Source: Rhizobiaceae bacterium (lineage in GTDB: Bacteria > Pseudomonadota > Alphaproteobacteria > Rhizobiales > Rhizobiaceae). Taken from it: DNA of 64,000 nucleotides. Every line of letters starts with the position of its first letter. Positions within the stretch are counted from its first letter, which is position 1. Below are positions 40,312 to 49,610 of the stretch, in pieces. The position numbers were made by a program, and so were the translations under genes. A model generated the notes under the pieces. That model was not told where the DNA came from. It saw nothing but the letters and a program-made list of their open reading frames with translations, and did no database searches. The stretch lies in contig JAEPQK010000002.1 in the NCBI GenBank assembly GCA_017640615.1, positions 558,001-622,000 of the forward strand. Reading direction: 5' to 3'.

Positions 40312-41985
40312 ATGGCAGGCAAGAACAAAGAAGCAGAACTGGTCTTTTGTCCGCTTGGCGGCGTCGGCGAGATTGGTATGAATTTCGCGCTTTACGGCTT
40401 TGGTCCGCCGAATAAGCGTGAATGGATCATCGTCGATTGCGGTGTGACATTCCCGGACGCGACGCTGCCGGGTGTCGATCTGGTGATGCCGGACATCCGC
40501 TTCATTGAGGAGGAAGTCGAAAATCTACGCGGCATCGTCATCACGCATGCGCATGAGGACCATTACGGCGCGCTGCTGACCTTGTGGCCGCGGCTCAAGG
40601 CCGAAACCTGGATGACGCCGTTTACGGCCGGTCTACTGGAAGCCAAACGGCAGAGCGAGCGCGGTGCGCCGGAAATTCCGGTCAACATCTATCACGCTGG
40701 CGAAACCTTCGAGGTAGGACCCTTCAAGGTCGAGGCGGTCGCGGTTACGCACTCCATCCCCGAACCAGTGTCGCTTGCCATCACCTCGCCGCTTGGCACC
40801 ATGATCCATACCGGCGACTGGAAGATCGACCCTGAGCCGGAAATCGGACCGCTCATCGACGAGCCGCGCTTCAAGAAGCTGGGCGACGCCGGCGTGCTGG
40901 CGCTGATGTGCGATTCCACCAACGCGATGCGCGACGGTGAATCGCCGTCGGAGGAGGAGGTCGGGCGCAGCCTGCGCAAGTTGATCGAGGAGGCCGAAGG
41001 CCGCGTTGCGATCACCACCTTCTCTTCCAATGTCGGGCGCATTCGCTCTATAGCGGAAGCCGCACGCGACGCCGGCCGCAAGGTGCTCGTGCTCGGCCGT
41101 TCTATGAAGCGCGTCATCGATGTAGCCGGCGAACTCGGTTATCTCGACGGACTGCCGCCTTTCGTATCGGAAGAGGACTACGGCTACATCCCGCGCAACG
41201 AGATGACGATCATCTGCACGGGCAGCCAGGGTGAATCCCGCGCAGCCCTCGCCAAGCTCTCGCGAGAGGAAATGCGCGATCTTACGCTTACGGCCGGCGA
41301 CACGGTGATCTATTCCTCGCGCGTGATCCCCGGAAACGAGAAGGCCATCCTTGCGGTCAAGAACGGCCTGATCGAGATGGGCATTCACGTCATCGAGGAT
41401 GACGACGCGCTGGTGCATGTGTCCGGCCATCCGCGCAAGAGCGAGCTTAAGCGCATGTATGAATGGACCCGGCCCGACATCCTGGTGCCGGTTCATGGCG
41501 AGGCAGCTCATCTGGTTGCGCAAGGGTCGCTCGCCGCGATGAGCGGCGTGCCCAATGTCGCGCAGGTGCGCAATGGCGACCTGCTGCGCCTTGCGCCCGG
41601 CGCACCCGAGATCATCGATCAGGTGCCGTTCGGCCGTATCTACAAGGATGGCGACCTGATCGGGTCGGAAGAGGCGATGGGCGTGCGCGAGCGGCGCAAG
41701 CTCTCCTACGCCGGCCATGTGTCGGTGAATGTCATTCTCGACGACCGCTATGAACTCGCCGACGAACCCGACCTTGTTGCAATCGGTGTTGCCAAGGCCG
41801 ACGAGACGGGCGTCGATCTGGAGGACATCATGATCGAAGCGGCCGAAAGTGCGGTGAACAGTATACCGCGCGCGCGCCGCAAAGACCTCGATCTCGTCGC
41901 CGAGGCCGTGCGCCGTGCCGTGCGCAACGCCGCCGACGACGCCTGGGGCAAGAAGCCGATTGCGACAGTTTTTGTAACCCGGTGA
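40312..41985 (+). CDS. rnj: Ribonuclease J
   Basis: 5'-to-3' exonuclease and endonuclease of the metallo-beta-lactamase/beta-CASP group, active in mRNA turnover and rRNA maturation. 557 residues. The zinc-binding signature is ITHAHEDHYGALL, with further ligands in HSIPEPVS and HTGDWKID, and CTGSQGESRAAL in the beta-CASP part. The ATG follows TAAGGGAAGAC after birA. Heptamer repeats start at its stop codon. Confidence 0.95.
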   Translation: MAGKNKEAELVFCPLGGVGEIGMNFALYGFGPPNKREWIIVDCGVTFPDATLPGVDLVMPDIRFIEEEVENLRGIVITHAHEDHYGALLTLWPRLKAETWMTPFTAGLLEAKRQSERGAPEIPVNIYHAGETFEVGPFKVEAVAVTHSIPEPVSLAITSPLGTMIHTGDWKIDPEPEIGPLIDEPRFKKLGDAGVLALMCDSTNAMRDGESPSEEEVGRSLRKLIEEAEGRVAITTFSSNVGRIRSIAEAARDAGRKVLVLGRSMKRVIDVAGELGYLDGLPPFVSEEDYGYIPRNEMTIICTGSQGESRAALAKLSREEMRDLTLTAGDTVIYSSRVIPGNEKAILAVKNGLIEMGIHVIEDDDALVHVSGHPRKSELKRMYEWTRPDILVPVHGEAAHLVAQGSLAAMSGVPNVAQVRNGDLLRLAPGAPEIIDQVPFGRIYKDGDLIGSEEAMGVRERRKLSYAGHVSVNVILDDRYELADEPDLVAIGVAKADETGVDLEDIMIEAAESAVNSIPRARRKDLDLVAEAVRRAVRNAADDAWGKKPIATVFVTR

Positions 41986-42106
41986 ATGGTGAATGGATGT
42001 TCAGCTGCACCGCGCATAGCGCCCTAAACAAGTCGGAGGCTGCCGGTCAGGCCTTCAGTGCCTTACTCCTGACCATTCACCATTGACCACTCACTACTCA
42101 CCCGGG
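41981..42106. repeat. Inverted heptamer-repeat element between rnj and mce
   Basis: Left end: two copies of GTGAATG plus GATG (41983-41998), overlapping the rnj stop codon. Right end: degenerate heptamers CCATTCA, CCATTGA, CCACTCA, CTACTCA (42073-42100). AATGGTGAATGG (41985-41996) and CCATTCACCATT (42073-42084) are exact 12-base inverted repeats 76 bases apart. Otherwise no gene is visible here. Confidence 0.6.
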
Positions 42107-42113
42107 AGCCCCC

Positions 42114-42518
42114 ATGCTTGGACGCCTGAACCATGTCGCCATCGCCGTGCCCGATCTCGAGGCCGCGACCGCGTCTTATCGCGACCAACTCGGCGCGAAG
42201 GTGTCCGCGCCGCAGGCATTGCCCGAGCATGGCGTGACGGTGGTGTTCGTGGAGCTCGCAAACACCAAGGTCGAGTTGCTGGAACCGCTGGGCGACGGGT
42301 CGCCAATCGCGGCGTTTCTTGAGCGCAACGCTGCCGGCGGCATGCACCACATCTGCTACGAGGTCGAAGATATCATCGCCGCGCGCGACCGGCTGGCAGG
42401 GCAGGGCGCCCGTGTGCTGGGCAACGGCGAACCGAAAATCGGCGCGCATGGCAAACCGGTGCTATTCCTGCACCCGAAAGACTTCCAGGGCACACTGGTG
42501 GAGCTCGAACAGATATGA
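42114..42518 (+). CDS. mce: Methylmalonyl-CoA epimerase
   Basis: Interconverts the (R) and (S) forms of methylmalonyl-CoA in the propionyl-CoA pathway. 134 residues, VOC fold, starting LGRLNHVAIAVPDLEAATASYRD (shown by its NHVAIAVPD element) with metal-binding His in NHVAI and MHHICYEV, and Glu in LVELEQI. GGGAG stands before the ATG. It overlaps DUF1467 by 4 bases. This position in the nuo-birA-rnj-mce string is typical of rhizobia. Confidence 0.92.
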   Translation: MLGRLNHVAIAVPDLEAATASYRDQLGAKVSAPQALPEHGVTVVFVELANTKVELLEPLGDGSPIAAFLERNAAGGMHHICYEVEDIIAARDRLAGQGARVLGNGEPKIGAHGKPVLFLHPKDFQGTLVELEQI

Positions 42519-42781
42519 GCCTGCTCTCCGCCGTCGCGGTCTATTTCATCATCTGGTGGGTGGTGCTTTTCGTTGCGCTGCCCTTCGGCCTGCGCACGCA
42601 GGAAGAAGATGGTGACGTCACGCTGGGCACCGTGCCGAGCGCGCCGCGCGGCGCGCATATGCGGCGGGCATTGCTGCGCACTACGATCATCGCAGCCGTC
42701 GTTTTCGGCGCGCTCTATGTAGCTGTCGGTGTGTTCGGGATCGGCCTGGACGACCTACCGCGCATCGCGCCATCGCATTAG
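42515..42781 (+). CDS. DUF1467 family membrane protein
   Basis: 88 residues with two hydrophobic helices and the DUF1467 signature YFIIWWVVLFVALPFGLRTQEE. The function is unknown; it is conserved after mce in alphaproteobacteria. It overlaps mce by four bases (ATGA) and is the last gene before a 410-base gap that holds the probable 6S RNA. Confidence 0.9.
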   Translation: MSLLSAVAVYFIIWWVVLFVALPFGLRTQEEDGDVTLGTVPSAPRGAHMRRALLRTTIIAAVVFGALYVAVGVFGIGLDDLPRIAPSH

Positions 42782-42811
42782 GCGCGAAACTTCTTCGAAA
42801 ACCGATTGCCC

Positions 42812-42840
42812 AAAAAAAATGCAAGGCACTAAGCCTTGCA
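42812..42840 (-). terminator. Strong minus-strand rho-independent terminator (3' end of probable 6S RNA)
   Basis: Perfect 8-bp stem TGCAAGGC / GCCTTGCA with a 5-base loop, followed on the minus strand by eight T. No protein gene ends here on this strand, so it must end a non-coding transcript. Confidence 0.9.
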
Positions 42841-42965
42841 GTTGAACGCGTCCGATCCTTATCCGTATTCGGCGGCTGCGAGTTACCGCGCCTGGATCGC
42901 ATCCTCCCAAGACTTTGACCGCGTATGTGAGTGGAATTGAATTCCCACCCTTTGGTTATGCGCGC
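42812..42965 (-). ncRNA. ssrS: Probable 6S RNA
   Basis: About 150 nt on the minus strand ending in a strong terminator. Likely promoter TGACTT-N17-TAGTGT (42995-42967). The RNA ends can pair (CGCG near the 5' end with CGCG before TTCAAC), the inner part is a long imperfect hairpin with a GGAT-GCG-ATCC tip, and the 3' arm reads GGTAACTCGCAGCCGCCGAA, which I associate with alphaproteobacterial 6S RNAs. 6S RNA binds sigma-70 RNA polymerase as an open-promoter mimic. No ORF with a sensible start is present. The assignment rests on memory and hand folding. Confidence 0.5.
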
Positions 42966-43192
42966 AACACTAGACCAACAGCTCTCCCTAAGTCACCTAA
43001 AATATTGCCTTTTGTGCCCGCTTTCTGTGCTGCATTGCACAAAAATTGCCCGCGCTCTGATTAATGCCGGTGCATGATTTCGCGGCGCTGCTTCGGGTTT
43101 CCATAGCGCCTTGAAATAGCTATGAAGCGCATGCATTCGGATCGCGCCGGCGGCGATTCTTGCGCCGGACAATTCATTTACACGGACACCCG

Positions 43193-44518
43193 ATGCGACT
43201 GTCGCGCTACTTCCTGCCCATCCTGAAAGAAACCCCGCGCGAGGCCGAGATCGTCTCGCACCGGCTGATGCTGCGTGCAGGCATGATCCGCCAGCAGGCG
43301 GCGGGGTCATTCTCATGGCTGCCGCTCGGTAAGCGCGTGCTCGACAAGGTGTGCCGCATCATTCGCGAGGAGCAGGACCGCTCCGGCGCGCATGAAATTC
43401 TCATGCCCACGATCCAGTCAGCCGATCTGTGGCGCGAAAGCGATCGCTATGACGATTACGGCAAGGAGATGCTGCGCATCACCGACCGGCATGAGCGCGA
43501 CATGCTCTATGGGCCGACCAACGAGGAAATGGTGACGGATATTTTCCGCGCCTATGTGAAGTCCTATCGCGATCTGCCGCTCAACCTCTACCACATCCAG
43601 TGGAAGTTCCGCGACGAGGTGCGTCCCCGCTTTGGCGTGATGCGCAGCCGCGAATTCCTGATGAAGGACGCCTATTCCTTCGACCTCGACTATGAGGGCG
43701 CGCGGGCGGCGTATAACCGCATGTTCGTGGCCTACCTGCGCACTTTCGAGCGCGTTGGCATGAAGGCCATCCCGATGCGCGCCGAAACCGGCCCGATCGG
43801 CGGCGATCTCAGTCACGAATTCATCATCCTGGCCGATACAGGCGAAAGCGCCGTGTTCTGCCATCGCGACTATCTGGACATCGCAGTGCCGGGTGCCGAC
43901 GTTAATTTCGGCGACGACGCGGCGATTGCAAAGATCGTCGGTGACTGGACCGCGCCCTATGCGGCGACCGACGAAATGTACGACGAGGATGCCTGGTCGA
44001 AGATCGCCGAGGGCGAGCGGCTTGCCGCGCGTGGCATCGAGGTCGGCCACATATTCCATTTCGGCGACAAATATTCCAAGCCCATGAAGGCCAGTGTGAC
44101 GGGCCCTGACGGCAAAGAGCATTTCGTGTCGATGGGGTCCTATGGTATCGGCCCGAGCCGGCTGGTAGCCGCGATCATTGAAGCGAGCCATGACGAAAAC
44201 GGCATCATCTGGCCGGCGTCGGTGGCGCCGTTCGATGTCGCGCTCATCAACATGAAACCCGGCGACGGCGATTGCGACCGTATCGCAGGCGAGGTGGAAG
44301 CCGCGCTGAAATCGGCGGGGATGGACGTGCTGTACGACGACACCGAGCAGCGGGCTGGCGGCAAGTTTGCGACCGCTGACCTGATTGGTTTGCCCTGGCA
44401 GGTGATAGTCGGCCCGCGCAGCGCCGCGGCGGGCGAAGTCGAGATCAAGAACCGCGCAAGCGGCGAGCGCGAAACGCTGCCCGCAGCCGATGTCGCCGCA
44501 AGGCTGAACGCCGCATGA
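43193..44518 (+). CDS. proS: Prolyl-tRNA synthetase (short form)
   Basis: Class II synthetase charging tRNA-Pro. 441 residues. Motif 2 region [25 protein letters not shown] and motif 3 [13 protein letters not shown] are visible, with an anticodon-binding domain at the C-terminus. Between motifs 2 and 3 only a short stretch of about 90 residues replaces the 180-residue editing insertion of E. coli ProRS, the known alphaproteobacterial form that depends on a separate Ala-tRNA-Pro deacylase. The ATG matches the [13 protein letters not shown] start. It overlaps lolC by 4 bases. Confidence 0.95.
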   Translation: MRLSRYFLPILKETPREAEIVSHRLMLRAGMIRQQAAGSFSWLPLGKRVLDKVCRIIREEQDRSGAHEILMPTIQSADLWRESDRYDDYGKEMLRITDRHERDMLYGPTNEEMVTDIFRAYVKSYRDLPLNLYHIQWKFRDEVRPRFGVMRSREFLMKDAYSFDLDYEGARAAYNRMFVAYLRTFERVGMKAIPMRAETGPIGGDLSHEFIILADTGESAVFCHRDYLDIAVPGADVNFGDDAAIAKIVGDWTAPYAATDEMYDEDAWSKIAEGERLAARGIEVGHIFHFGDKYSKPMKASVTGPDGKEHFVSMGSYGIGPSRLVAAIIEASHDENGIIWPASVAPFDVALINMKPGDGDCDRIAGEVEAALKSAGMDVLYDDTEQRAGGKFATADLIGLPWQVIVGPRSAAAGEVEIKNRASGERETLPAADVAARLNAA

Positions 44519-45801
44519 GCGAAACCGCCGCCGCACCTGCAACCGGCGCCGGGCCGTTTTCGGCCTTCGAGCGCATGATGGCCTGGCGCTATCTGCGCTC
44601 GCGCCGCAAGGAAGCGGTGATATCGGTAATCGCGTCGATCTCCTTTGCCGGCATCATGCTGGGCGTGGCGACGCTGATCATCGTCATGGCGGTCATGAAC
44701 GGCTTCCGCAGCGAGCTTCTAACCCGCATCCTTGGCATCAACGGACACCTCATTCTCCAGCCGATCGACCGGCCGCTGGACGATTACGCCGAAGTCGCAA
44801 AGCGCATCGAGGGCGTGGAGGGCGTGAGCTACGCGATCCCGCTGATCGAGGGGCAAGCGCTCGCATCCGGCCGCACCGGCCCGGGCACTGGCGCGCTGGT
44901 GCGTGGTGTGCGCGCAGAAGATCTGGAGAAGATCGAGCTGGTCTGGAACAATGTGCGCTTCGGCGAACTGGTCGGTTTCGCAGCAGGCGAGGGCATCGCG
45001 ATCGGCACGCGTATGGCCGACAATCTGGGCCTCACCGTGGGAGACCCGCTCACCATCGTCACGCCTGACGGCGACATCACACCCTTTGGCACCACGCCCC
45101 GCGTGAAATCATACCCGGTGACGGCGATCTTCGAGATCGGCATGTCGGAATATGACAGTTCGGTCGTGTTCATGCCGTTCGAGGAAGCGCAGCTCTACTT
45201 CAACCAGGATGGCGTGGCGCAGTCGATCGAGGTGTTCGTTGACGACCCGGACGCAATCGGCGACTTGCAGCCGACGATCACCGATGCAGCGCAGCGCCAG
45301 CTCTTCGCGATCGACTGGCGCCAGCGCAACCAGACATTCTTCTCCGCCCTCCAGGTGGAGCGCAATGTGATGTTCATGATCCTGACGCTGATCGTGCTGG
45401 TGGCCGCGCTCAACATCATTTCGGGCATGATCATGCTTGTGAAGGACAAGGGCCGCGACATTGCGATCCTGCGCACGATGGGCGCAACCAGCGGCTCGGT
45501 GCTGCGCATCTTCCTGATGACGGGGGCGGCGATTGGCGTCACCGGCACGATTGCCGGCGTCATTCTGGGCGTCGTGGTGTGTCTCAATGTGGAATCGATC
45601 CGCCAGTTTCTCTCCTGGCTGTCGGACACGACGCTGTTCAATCCAGAGCTCTATTTCCTGTCGCAGCTGCCCGCAAAGATGGATTCCACCGAGACCGTCA
45701 TGGTCATTCTGATGGCGCTGCTGCTGTCATTCGCCGCCACGATCTTTCCGGCATGGCGGGCAGCGAAACTCGATCCGGTCGACGCGCTGAGGTACGAATG
45801 A
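44515..45801 (+). CDS. lolC: Lipoprotein-releasing ABC permease
   Basis: Inner-membrane permease of the Lol system, which extracts outer-membrane lipoproteins. 428 residues with four helices: one after the N-terminal [22 protein letters not shown] (as [12 protein letters not shown]), a periplasmic domain of about 200 residues, and three at the C-terminus (the FtsX-like domain). Only one permease gene is present, so it probably acts as a homodimer with LolD. It overlaps proS and lolD by four bases each. Confidence 0.93.
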   Translation: MSETAAAPATGAGPFSAFERMMAWRYLRSRRKEAVISVIASISFAGIMLGVATLIIVMAVMNGFRSELLTRILGINGHLILQPIDRPLDDYAEVAKRIEGVEGVSYAIPLIEGQALASGRTGPGTGALVRGVRAEDLEKIELVWNNVRFGELVGFAAGEGIAIGTRMADNLGLTVGDPLTIVTPDGDITPFGTTPRVKSYPVTAIFEIGMSEYDSSVVFMPFEEAQLYFNQDGVAQSIEVFVDDPDAIGDLQPTITDAAQRQLFAIDWRQRNQTFFSALQVERNVMFMILTLIVLVAALNIISGMIMLVKDKGRDIAILRTMGATSGSVLRIFLMTGAAIGVTGTIAGVILGVVVCLNVESIRQFLSWLSDTTLFNPELYFLSQLPAKMDSTETVMVILMALLLSFAATIFPAWRAAKLDPVDALRYE

Positions 45802-46481
45802 GCGCCACACACGCGCTGGAGCTTCGCGACGTCAAGCGCCACTACCATCAAGGTGCGCGCACGCTTGCCGTGCTCGACGACGCCAATTTGTCCATCGAGC
45901 CGGGCGAGATGGTGGCGTTGGTTGCGCCCTCCGGCGCCGGCAAGTCGACATTGCTGCATCTGGCCGGCCTGCTGGAGCAGCCTGACGGCGGCGATGTCTT
46001 CATCGGTGGAACGGCCTGCGGGCGACTGTCCGACGACGATCGCACCGCGATCCGCCGCAACCAGATCGGCTTCGTTTATCAGTTCCATCATCTGCTGCCG
46101 GAATTCTCGGCGCTCGAAAACATCATGATCCCGCAGCTGGTGCGCGGACTTAGCCAGGCCGAGGCAAGCGAGCGTGCGACCCAGCTCCTGGACTACATGA
46201 AGATCGCTCACCGCGCCGACCATCGCCCGCCCGAGCTTTCCGGCGGAGAACAGCAGCGCGTGGCGATTGCGCGCGCGGTGGCGAATGCGCCGCTGCTGCT
46301 ATTGGCCGACGAGCCCACCGGCAATCTTGATCCGCAGACGGCCGGCTATGTGTTCGATGCGCTGGAGGCACTTGTCCAGCAGTCGGGCCTTTCGGCGCTG
46401 ATCGCCACGCACAATTACGATTTGGCTGCACGCATGGACCGCCGCGTGACAATTGCCGAGGGCAAGGTCAAAGCCGGTTAG
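45798..46481 (+). CDS. lolD: Lipoprotein-releasing ABC ATPase
   Basis: ATPase partner of the preceding permease. 227 residues with Walker [10 protein letters not shown], the ABC signature [14 protein letters not shown], Walker [14 protein letters not shown] and the H-loop His in IATHNYD. MacB/LolD-type ATPase. It overlaps lolC by ATGA and is the last gene before the SOS-box region. Confidence 0.95.
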   Translation: MSATHALELRDVKRHYHQGARTLAVLDDANLSIEPGEMVALVAPSGAGKSTLLHLAGLLEQPDGGDVFIGGTACGRLSDDDRTAIRRNQIGFVYQFHHLLPEFSALENIMIPQLVRGLSQAEASERATQLLDYMKIAHRADHRPPELSGGEQQRVAIARAVANAPLLLLADEPTGNLDPQTAGYVFDALEALVQQSGLSALIATHNYDLAARMDRRVTIAEGKVKAG

Positions 46482-46601
46482 GGCGCCTGCTCAAGCCCAG
46501 CCGGTGACAGCCAGTGGCGCTGTGGATGCCGCGTTCGCGGCCGGCCGTTTACCTCCGGTTTACCAGAAATCCTGAGCCAGGCTGCGCCCAGTGAGTCTGG
46601 G

Positions 46602-46636
46602 TTGACGTGAGAACAAGAATAGAACAAAATACGTAC
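46602..46636 (+). promoter_or_regulatory. Promoter with overlapping LexA (SOS) half-sites
   Basis: TTGACG at 46602-46607 acts as -35 with AAAATA at 46626-46631 as -10 (18-base spacer). Inside it lie three half-sites at 11-base steps: GAAC 46611, GAAC 46622, GTAC 46633. The first pair is an exact GAAC-N7-GAAC, the complement of the alphaproteobacterial LexA box GTTC-N7-GTTC; the second pair is GAAC-N7-GTAC, the same form as the box in the recA promoter. Confidence 0.75.
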
Positions 46637-46658
46637 ATAACAGGAATTGGAGGATGTT

Positions 46659-46745
46659 ATGGACGATTTTATCCAGGACGCGGCTTCCCTTTTGTCCATT
46701 GGCGGTTTCGTGCTCATTATGGCGATGTGGCTCGGCGCGATTTGA
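46659..46745 (+). CDS. 28-residue membrane peptide, candidate SOS-induced division inhibitor
   Basis: ORF of 28 codons with GGAGG six bases before the ATG. The N-terminus is short and acidic (MDDFIQDAASLL), followed by one hydrophobic helix of about 16 residues (SIGGFVLIMAMWLGAI), so a single-pass inner-membrane peptide. Its promoter overlaps LexA half-sites, which predicts induction by DNA damage. Size, topology and control resemble Caulobacter SidA, a 29-residue SOS-induced inhibitor of FtsW/FtsN-dependent division; I have not compared the sequences. A 7-bp hairpin follows the stop. Confidence 0.7.
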   Translation: MDDFIQDAASLLSIGGFVLIMAMWLGAI

Positions 46746-46747
46746 TA

Positions 46748-46772
46748 TTCAGGGCGTGAGAGTGGCCCTGAA
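46748..46772 (+). terminator. Hairpin after the small SOS gene
   Basis: 7-bp stem TTCAGGG / CCCTGAA, 11-base loop, then GTTT. Weak as an intrinsic terminator; it lies right at the end of the convergent ggt gene and could serve both. Confidence 0.4.
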
Positions 46773-46774
46773 GT

Positions 46775-48523
46775 TTAGTCGCCGAGCACCACGCCTTCGC
46801 GGCGTGGGTCCGCGCCGCCCTCAAGCCCGTCAGCGGTGATCGCAATCCCGTGCAGGCCTGAGTTCATGTCGCGAATTCTGACCTCGTAACCAAACGCCTC
46901 GAGTTCCGCCGCAAGTGCTAGGGCAGGCGTGCCCGCCTCGATATCATAGCGGCCGAAACGGTTAGCCAGATGCGGCAGCGAAATTGCCTGTCGCATATCC
47001 ATGTTCCAGTCGACCAACGCGATGATCGTCTTTGCGACATATGGGATGATCGCGCTGCCGCCGGGCGAACCGAGTGCAAAGACTGGCTTGCCGTCTTTCA
47101 AGATGATGGTCGGAGACATGGACGAGCGCGGCCGCTTGCCGGGTTCCACCCGGTTGGCGATTTCGGCACCGTTCGACTGCGGGCGGAACGAAAAATCGGT
47201 GAGCTGATTGTTGAGCAGAAAGCCCGCCGCCATCTGGCGCGAGCCGAATGCGTTTTCGATCGAGCTTGTCATGGATGCGATGTTGCCGGCGCTGTCCACG
47301 ATCGTGAAATGCGATGTAGACGGCATTTCGAAGCTGAACCCGTCGATCCTGAGGTCCGCCTTCTTCCATGGCGGTTCGCCGGCGCTGACTGCATCTGCAG
47401 GCAAGGCATCGGGGCGCCGGATCAGCGCGGCGCGTTCCTTTAGGTAGGCAGGATCAAGCAGGCCTTCAGGCATATCCACGAAATCGCTGTCGGCCATGTA
47501 GCGGCCGCGGTCGGCGAAGGCGAGGCGGGTCGCATCGCCTATGATGCGCCAGCTTTCGGGATCGTCGGGGCCGAGCGCCGCGATATCGAAATGCGAGACC
47601 ATGCCAAGCAACTGGCCGACGGTCAGCGCGCCGGAGGAGGGCGGCCCCATTCCGCAGACTTCATAGCCGCGATATGGCGCGCAAACTGCGGGCCGCTCCT
47701 TCGCTTCGTAGGCCGATAGGTCCGAAGTGGCGAGCAATCCCGGATTGTCGGTGTGGCTGGTTACGGCGTCGACAATCGTCGCCGCAATCGGACCGTTGTA
47801 GAACGCATCCGCGCCGCCCGCCGCGACATTTGTAAGCGTCTCCGCATAGTCCGGGTTGCGCAGGATCGTGCCCACCGCCAGCGGGGCGCCGGTCTCATCG
47901 AGAAAATAGGCGCGAGCAGCCGGCTGGCTGGCGAGCCGCTCCCGGTCGCCGGTAATCAGCGCGTTGAGCCGCGGCGTAATCGCAAATCCCTGATTGGCCA
48001 GGTCTATGGCTGGTTGAAGCACGTCAGCCCAAGGCAGCTTGCCGTGGCTGTCATGTATCTTCGCCATCAGCGCAACCACGCCCGGCGTGCCGACCGAGCG
48101 CCCGCCGACCACCGCATCGAAAAAGCCGAGCGGCTCGCCGTCAGCACCAAGAAAGAGCTCCGGCGTCGCGGCGGCGGGTGAGGTTTCGCGCCCGTCGATT
48201 GTGGTCACTGTTCCGGTCGCCGCGTCATACCAGACAAGAAACGCGCCGCCGCCAAGCCCGGAGGATTGCGGCTCGACAAGCCCGAGCACCGTCTGCACGG
48301 CGACCAGAGCGTCGGCGGCACTGCCGCCCGCGCGCAAGATATCCGCGCCCGCCTGCGCGGCGAGCGGGTGCGCGGCTGAGACCATCTGCCGTTCGGCGCG
48401 CACGATCTGCCGCGCCGAGGCACCCGTGGCTGCTTCCGGCGCCACGGCGTCCGCGGCCTGCTGGGTATGCGCAGGAGCGACGATCGAAATTGCGACGGCG
48501 AGGGCGGCGAGAAGGCGCTTCAT
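46775..48523 (-). CDS. ggt: Gamma-glutamyltransferase
   Basis: Periplasmic N-terminal nucleophile hydrolase that cleaves glutathione and transfers the gamma-glutamyl group. 582 residues: a signal peptide (about 1-20), the large subunit, then the autoprocessing site before Thr403 in PSTSHFTIVDSAGN, which becomes the catalytic residue of the small subunit. GSPGGSAI near the C-terminus is the conserved glycine loop. The ATG at 48523 has GGAG at proper spacing; a GTG nine bases earlier does not. It lies 16 bases downstream of lipB on the same strand. Confidence 0.95.
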   Translation of the reverse strand: MKRLLAALAVAISIVAPAHTQQAADAVAPEAATGASARQIVRAERQMVSAAHPLAAQAGADILRAGGSAADALVAVQTVLGLVEPQSSGLGGGAFLVWYDAATGTVTTIDGRETSPAAATPELFLGADGEPLGFFDAVVGGRSVGTPGVVALMAKIHDSHGKLPWADVLQPAIDLANQGFAITPRLNALITGDRERLASQPAARAYFLDETGAPLAVGTILRNPDYAETLTNVAAGGADAFYNGPIAATIVDAVTSHTDNPGLLATSDLSAYEAKERPAVCAPYRGYEVCGMGPPSSGALTVGQLLGMVSHFDIAALGPDDPESWRIIGDATRLAFADRGRYMADSDFVDMPEGLLDPAYLKERAALIRRPDALPADAVSAGEPPWKKADLRIDGFSFEMPSTSHFTIVDSAGNIASMTSSIENAFGSRQMAAGFLLNNQLTDFSFRPQSNGAEIANRVEPGKRPRSSMSPTIILKDGKPVFALGSPGGSAIIPYVAKTIIALVDWNMDMRQAISLPHLANRFGRYDIEAGTPALALAAELEAFGYEVRIRDMNSGLHGIAITADGLEGGADPRREGVVLGD

Positions 48524-48539
48524 GGCGTTCACTCCATTT

Positions 48540-49250
48540 TTAGCCGGCGACTTGCCCGAACACCTCTTCGAAGGCCGCTTTCAGATGCAGGTCGAATTCC
48601 GGCATTGTGATCGGCAGGCCGAGATCGACCAGGCTGGTGACTCCGTGCTCGCGCACGCCGCAAGGCACGATGCCGCCGAAATGCGAGAGGTCCGGCTCGA
48701 TATTGATAGCGATGCCATGAAAACTCACCCAGCGGCGCAGGCGAATGCCAATGGCGGCGATCTTATCTTCCGCTGGCGCGCCATTGGGCAGTAACGGCTT
48801 GTCGGGCCGCACGACCCATACGCCGACCCGGTCGTCGCGAATTTCGCCGCGCACATTGATGCGGTCGAGCGCGCGGATGAGCCAACTTTCCAGCGCGCCG
48901 ACAAATGCGCGCACGTCTTGCCGGCGACGTTTGAGGTCAAGCATCACATACGCAACGCGCTGGCCTGGGCCGTGATAGGTGTATTCGCCGCCGCGCCCGG
49001 TCTCGAACACCGGAAATGCGCCGGGATCGACGAGGTCGGTCGGTTTGGCGCTGGTGCCGGCGGTGTAGAGCGGTGGATGTTCGACCAGCCAGACCTGCTC
49101 GGGCGCGTCTCCGGCATGAATTGCCGCTACCCGCGCTTCCATTGTGCTGACGGCCTCTTCGTAAGGCGTCAGGCCGGAGGACACTGTCCACTCCGCGGGC
49201 GGCGAGCCCGCGGCGGCGAAGAACGTCGAACTGTTCAGGCGATCGAGCAT
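48540..49250 (-). CDS. lipB: Octanoyltransferase (lipoyl synthesis)
   Basis: Transfers octanoate from acyl carrier protein to lipoyl domains of 2-oxoacid dehydrogenases, the first step of lipoate synthesis. 236 residues with [16 protein letters not shown], the catalytic Lys163 in [11 protein letters not shown] and the acyl-acceptor Cys197 in [13 protein letters not shown]. The ATG at 49250 follows AGAGGT; a reading from 49307 is less likely. Upstream lies tRNA-Leu in the opposite direction. Confidence 0.95.
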   Translation of the reverse strand: MLDRLNSSTFFAAAGSPPAEWTVSSGLTPYEEAVSTMEARVAAIHAGDAPEQVWLVEHPPLYTAGTSAKPTDLVDPGAFPVFETGRGGEYTYHGPGQRVAYVMLDLKRRRQDVRAFVGALESWLIRALDRINVRGEIRDDRVGVWVVRPDKPLLPNGAPAEDKIAAIGIRLRRWVSFHGIAINIEPDLSHFGGIVPCGVREHGVTSLVDLGLPITMPEFDLHLKAAFEEVFGQVAG

Positions 49251-49445
49251 GAAGTACCTCTGATCGCTCAGACATATGGCGCTTAACCGGCTTTCCGTCC
49301 ACCCCACGGTGCGGCCCGCGCCGCCGCTGCGAAACGCTGCGAAGCATGGCCGCTGAAAAGCGGTTTCTCGCGCCTTAGCGCTCTTGTTTTGAGGTATCCG
49401 ATTTGCTACACGCGCCGAGCCGGTCGAACCGGCGGTCTACGGCGT

Positions 49446-49530
49446 GCGGTCGTGGCGGAATTGGTAGACGCGCAGCGTTGAGGTCGCTGTGGGGCAACCC
49501 GTGGAAGTTCGAGTCTTCTCGACCGCACCA
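49446..49530 (+). tRNA. tRNA-Leu(GAG)
   Basis: 85 nt with CCA. Acceptor GCGGTCG / CGACCGC, anticodon stem CAGCG / CGCTG around TTGAGGT (anticodon GAG), a long variable arm as expected for Leu, and T loop TTCGAGT. Confidence 0.97.
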
Positions 49531-49610
49531 TTTCCTTCCTTCACTATCCGAATCGCGCCCTGGCATACCGGGCGCCCGGCCGTGGCCGGAGGCGAGCGGG
49601 AAGGGATTTC

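Noticed and set aside
42687..42902. 71-codon minus-strand frame across the probable 6S RNA
   Set aside because: It would read through the strong terminator at 42812-42840, and its protein has no recognisable features.
46654..46839. 61-codon frame overlapping the small SOS gene in another register
   Set aside because: It starts five bases too close to the ribosome-binding site, runs into the antisense end of ggt and lacks a membrane helix; the 28-codon frame fits better.
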